Shown here: in pieces, positions 4,957 to 7,573 of the stretch
Layout of the letters: every line of letters starts with the position of its first letter
How positions within the stretch are numbered: the first letter of the stretch is position 1
Assembly (NCBI GenBank): GCA_018700535.1
Contig: JABITQ010000069.1
Coordinates: 1 to 7,573 of the forward strand
Direction: 5' to 3'
Source of the DNA: Candidatus Uhrbacteria bacterium
GTDB taxonomy: Bacteria; Patescibacteriota; Patescibacteriia; UBA9934; GWF2-40-263
DNA: 7,573 nucleotides
Program-made: the position numbers and the translations under genes
The notes under the pieces: generated by a model
The model's database searches: none
Told to the model about the DNA's origin: nothing
What the model saw: the letters and a program-made list of their open reading frames with translations, nothing else

Positions 4957-6385
4957 TATGACGATGATGCGTACGAAAAAAATTCTAGCGTCACTCCTTC
5001 TGCTTTTGTCCGTTGGAGTTTTTTTTACCCCTCCAGTGCAAGCAGCTTCAGATGCTCGTGCTTGTCATTGTTATTGTGCATTTGAAGGTAAGGCATCGGA
5101 GGCAACAGGAGCAACCTTTAAAGGAGACTACTCTTTGGCTGTATGCCAAAAGACATGTGATGCATTTGAGACAGAGGTTGCGGTTTGTGCTTATTCAGCT
5201 GATCAGCTTCCGACTCAAAACCTACTTTGTTTTAACGAAGGGCAGTGTGCAGCACAGCAAGGTGTGCTTGATAAAGAGTTTCAGCCAGGGGAGTGTCAGG
5301 ATGGGATGAATTATTGTTATCCAAAAAAGACCATCTCCACAGTGTTATCTGTCTCCATTGGGGACTTAAAGAAAACGTCGGACTTGGGTGAGTACATTTC
5401 AAGTATATATAGTTGGATGTTGGGAGTGTCAGTAACCATCGCTACAGTCTTGATCATGATCGGAGGGCTGCAGTATGCCTTTGCTGGCGGGGCAGGTGAT
5501 ACATCTAAGGCGAAGAAAAGAATTAAAGATGCGGTGATTGGGTTTGTGCTTTTGTTATCCGCTTACGCAATTCTTGCGACGGTAAACCCTGCGCTTGTTA
5601 AGTTGCAGATCCCATCCTTTCCAATGATCAGGACGGTTGTATTGATTGATGAAGGGACAAGTTGTGGGTGGTTGATCGGTGATTATGGATCAAAGCCTTA
5701 TTTGCGAACAAGTGGTGCACCAGCTGACTCACCATATGCAAAAGGACAACCTCTTGAAAAAACCCCTTACGTTCTTAAGGGTGGTACAGCAACGAATGGA
5801 ACAAGTTGTGGGTCGATTGCAGAGGTTGATACTGATCCAGATGGATCTGCGGCACTCGACGGAACAACATGCTCGTTTGATTATTGCACCGATAAAGAAG
5901 AGCGTTGTCTGGGAAGAGGTGAGGATGCGCTCTGTACAAAGTGTGGAGATATTACTGGAACCTCTTCAATTTCAAGTGGAATATTTCCCTCAAGTGAGAC
6001 TTGTGCTGCGTTGTCACTTGGGACAACATTGAAAAATCCCAAAGACCCATCGAAAGGTTTGAAGGAGGCAAATTATTGCTTCTTCACAAGAGATACTGCT
6101 GGAGCAACAACAACCTTGGCAGTTACTGCTGCTGTTGGTACTTGTGCGGAACTTAAGATTAATTGCAACTCGATCAGTGATTGTAGTGATTATATGACTC
6201 AGACTGTGTCTGTGGATCTTGGGTTTAGTTTCCTCGGGTTCTTTGGTGCTAGTGGACTTGGGGGAGATCAAGATGCTGGAACGATCTGTTCGGCTGATCC
6301 GTGTGGTGTGGGTGCAAAAACAAATACGACTTGCACACCTGATCCAGGAACTCTTTATGACAGTTGCGACTCTGTTGAAAACTAG
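4949..6385 (+). CDS. Exported cysteine-rich protein with a central VirB2/T4SS-pilin-like helical hairpin
   Basis: The 478-residue product begins with a signal peptide (basic MMRTKK, hydrophobic 12-25, likely cut after Val-Gln-Ala at 32). Next come a domain with ten cysteines (39-123, starting CHCYC), a helix at about 153-178, a glycine- and lysine-rich loop (GGAGDTSKAKKRIKDA, 180-195), a helix at about 196-214 ending in TVNPALV, and a C-terminal domain with sixteen cysteines (239-473). The hairpin matches the two-helix core of VirB2-like type IV secretion pilins, where the basic loop is cytoplasmic. This topology puts all 26 cysteines outside. The flanking domains are not recognised; GT[ST]C recurs at 236, 284 and 305. 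VirB2 pilins are far shorter, so this may be a minor pilin, a surface protein or a channel component. ATGs at 4958, 4964 and 4967 are alternative starts. Coupling to the DsbA-like gene suggests that protein acts on it. Confidence 0.82.
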   Translation: MDSMTMMRTKKILASLLLLLSVGVFFTPPVQAASDARACHCYCAFEGKASEATGATFKGDYSLAVCQKTCDAFETEVAVCAYSADQLPTQNLLCFNEGQCAAQQGVLDKEFQPGECQDGMNYCYPKKTISTVLSVSIGDLKKTSDLGEYISSIYSWMLGVSVTIATVLIMIGGLQYAFAGGAGDTSKAKKRIKDAVIGFVLLLSAYAILATVNPALVKLQIPSFPMIRTVVLIDEGTSCGWLIGDYGSKPYLRTSGAPADSPYAKGQPLEKTPYVLKGGTATNGTSCGSIAEVDTDPDGSAALDGTTCSFDYCTDKEERCLGRGEDALCTKCGDITGTSSISSGIFPSSETCAALSLGTTLKNPKDPSKGLKEANYCFFTRDTAGATTTLAVTAAVGTCAELKINCNSISDCSDYMTQTVSVDLGFSFLGFFGASGLGGDQDAGTICSADPCGVGAKTNTTCTPDPGTLYDSCDSVEN

Positions 6386-6402
6386 TTAGTAATGAATGAT
6401 TG

Positions 6403-6430
6403 CTAGGGCAATACCTTGCCCTAGTTTTTT
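6403..6430 (+). terminator. Intrinsic terminator of the dsbA-like/pilin-like unit
   Basis: CTAGGGCAA and TTGCCCTAG form a perfect 9-base-pair stem around a TACC loop, followed at once by six T. It begins 17 bases after the stop of the cysteine-rich gene and separates that unit from uvrA. There is no T run on the other side for the opposite strand, so it acts rightward only. Confidence 0.93.
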
Positions 6431-6460
6431 ATTTGTGATAGTCTCCGGGACGCCTTTGCA

Positions 6461-6488
6461 TTTCAAAAACTCGGGAGTGAATTAAACT
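6461..6488 (+). promoter_or_regulatory. Weak candidate promoter for uvrA
   Basis: TAAACT (6483-6488, four of six to the -10 consensus) lies 9 bases before the uvrA ATG, with TTTCAA (6461-6466, three of six) 16 bases upstream. A promoter is expected here because a strong terminator lies just upstream. If right, the transcript would start near 6494-6498 and be leaderless or nearly so. No Shine-Dalgarno sequence is present at normal spacing. I see no recognisable LexA box in the 67 bases between terminator and gene. Confidence 0.3.
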
Positions 6489-6497
6489 GTTTCAGTT

Positions 6498-7573
6498 ATG
6501 CCAAAAAAGCCCCCAGCAAATCACATCTCTGTTCGCGGAGCACGCGTGCACAATTTGAAAAACATTGACATTGATATTCCTAAAGACAAACTTGTTGTTA
6601 TTACAGGGTTGTCTGGTTCAGGAAAATCATCCATTGCATTTGATACTATTTTTGCCGAAGGGCAGCGTCGTTACATGGAGTCTCTCTCCAGCTACGCTCG
6701 ACAATTTTTAGAACTACAAGACAAGCCAGATGTCGATGAGATCCTCGGGCTCTCACCAACAATCGCCATCGATCAAAAATCTTCGTCGCACAATCCACGT
6801 TCAACTGTGGGTACCGTGACGGAGATTTATGATTTTCTGCGTGTGCTTTTTGCACGCGCTGGACGTCCTCACTGTCCTGAGTGTGGCAAGTTGGTTCAGG
6901 AGCAAACGCTCGATCAGATTGCTGTGCATATTCAAGGGATGTTGGGAGGGGATGCTATCCAACTATTTGCACCGATGGTGCATCAGCAAAAAGGTGAGCA
7001 CAAGCATGTGTTGCAGGCAGCACTGAATGCTGGGTTTACGCGCGTGCGTATCGACGGGATGGTGATGGATACTGATGAAGCGTTGACAGTGCGTCGAGAC
7101 AAAAAGAAACCGCATGACATCGAAGTGCTTATCTTTGATTTTGCTGGAGATATTGAACATAGCATTGAGCAAATCAAACAACAGTCTAAAAAAGCACTTG
7201 ATTATGGAAACGGTTTCATCACGTTGCTGAACGATGAAAACGGAGATGAGCTTACGCTCTCACAAAGCTTCATGTGTGCGCCGTGTGGAATGAATCTTCC
7301 AAAACCTGAACCACGATTGTTTTCATTTAACTCACCATTTGGTGCGTGTACAGATTGTATGGGCCTCGGTGAGAAGTTGGTGCTTGAACCAGACTTGGTG
7401 ATTCCAAACAAACGTCTTACGTTTGCTGAGGGTGCTGTGCGTCCATGGACGCGTATTGCTGGAAACCAGACGAGTTACCAAAAAATGCTTGAGCAAGTGG
7501 GTAAAAAGCATCGTGTACCAATGGGCAAGCCAATCGAGAAGATTGCCCAAGCTAAGCTTGATATCATTTTGCA
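6498..7573 (+). CDS. uvrA: Excinuclease ABC subunit A (UvrA), N-terminal part, cut by window edge
   Basis: UvrA is the damage-recognition ATPase of nucleotide excision repair. It dimerises, loads UvrB on damaged DNA and acts in the cytoplasm. The 358 visible residues include the first Walker A (GLSGSGKS, 38-45), the following FAEGQRRYMESLSSYARQF (52-70), which is near-invariant in UvrA, the LSPTIAIDQK segment (85-94) and RSTVGTVTEIYDFLR (101-115). HCPEC (125-129) is an extra Cys pair seen in many UvrAs. A zinc module follows: Cys260-x2-Cys263 and Cys284-x2-Cys287, the second pair in FNSPFGACTDCMGLG (277-291). UvrA is normally about 940 residues, so over half, including the signature motif and second ATPase, lies beyond the edge. 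The ATG at 6498 gives the usual short lead (MPKKPPANHISVRGARVHNL). The gene stands alone after the terminator. No frameshift is seen and the call is firm. Confidence 0.97.
   Translation, partial: MPKKPPANHISVRGARVHNLKNIDIDIPKDKLVVITGLSGSGKSSIAFDTIFAEGQRRYMESLSSYARQFLELQDKPDVDEILGLSPTIAIDQKSSSHNPRSTVGTVTEIYDFLRVLFARAGRPHCPECGKLVQEQTLDQIAVHIQGMLGGDAIQLFAPMVHQQKGEHKHVLQAALNAGFTRVRIDGMVMDTDEALTVRRDKKKPHDIEVLIFDFAGDIEHSIEQIKQQSKKALDYGNGFITLLNDENGDELTLSQSFMCAPCGMNLPKPEPRLFSFNSPFGACTDCMGLGEKLVLEPDLVIPNKRLTFAEGAVRPWTRIAGNQTSYQKMLEQVGKKHRVPMGKPIEKIAQAKLDIIL

Noticed and set aside
5013..5309. Plus-strand open frame inside the cysteine-rich gene
   Set aside because: Out-of-frame shadow of the signal peptide and first cysteine domain, with no start signal.
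6646..7550. Several minus-strand and one plus-strand frame inside uvrA
   Set aside because: All lie within the continuous, highly conserved UvrA frame.
1..7573. CRISPR arrays, insertion sequences, transposase genes or attachment sites
   Set aside because: No regularly spaced repeats, terminal inverted repeats with a transposase, or integrase-like frames were seen; the genes are mostly housekeeping.

Overview
The window reads as chromosomal DNA of moderate GC content from a bacterium of the candidate phyla radiation (Patescibacteria, Parcubacteria-like). This placement is an inference. It rests on a two-helix VirB2-like (T4SS_pilin-type) segment in a secreted protein, a family-5 solute-binding protein held by an N-terminal membrane helix instead of a lipobox, a DsbA-like protein with an N-terminal anchor, and an RNase J with a basic disordered tail. 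The standard code fits every gene: TAA, TAG and TGA are all used as stops.

Layout. Positions 1-4186 are read leftward (minus strand). In transcription order they hold a 42-residue very basic small protein (4186-4058, unrecognised), secG (3987-3766), an oligopeptide-type solute-binding protein (3749-1848) and RNase J (1710-1, running off the left edge). Positions 4225-6385 are read rightward: a membrane-anchored DsbA-like thioredoxin-fold protein whose active site reads CPYS, then, overlapping it by 8 bases, a 478-residue cysteine-rich exported protein with a VirB2-like helical hairpin in its middle. A strong intrinsic terminator (6403-6430) closes that unit. uvrA starts at 6498 and runs off the right edge.

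The two units diverge from a gap of only 38 bases (4187-4224). It carries an extended -10 (TGaTATACT) for the rightward genes, overlapped by a possible -10 on the other strand. The predicted rightward start would leave the dsbA-like mRNA almost without a leader. Most starts here lack a Shine-Dalgarno sequence. The exception is an internal ATG of the solute-binding protein, preceded by AAGGA.

How the genes may work together. The rightward pair looks like an envelope module: a thiol-handling protein made together with a substrate-like protein bearing 26 cysteines, all predicted outside the cytoplasm. The leftward unit joins protein export (SecG), a surface binding protein and RNA decay (RNase J), housekeeping functions with no obvious common pathway. 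The points most worth a second look are the cysteine-rich pilin-like protein with its monothiol partner, the unannotated small basic gene, the loss of the motif C histidine in RNase J, and the acidic insert in the solute-binding protein.
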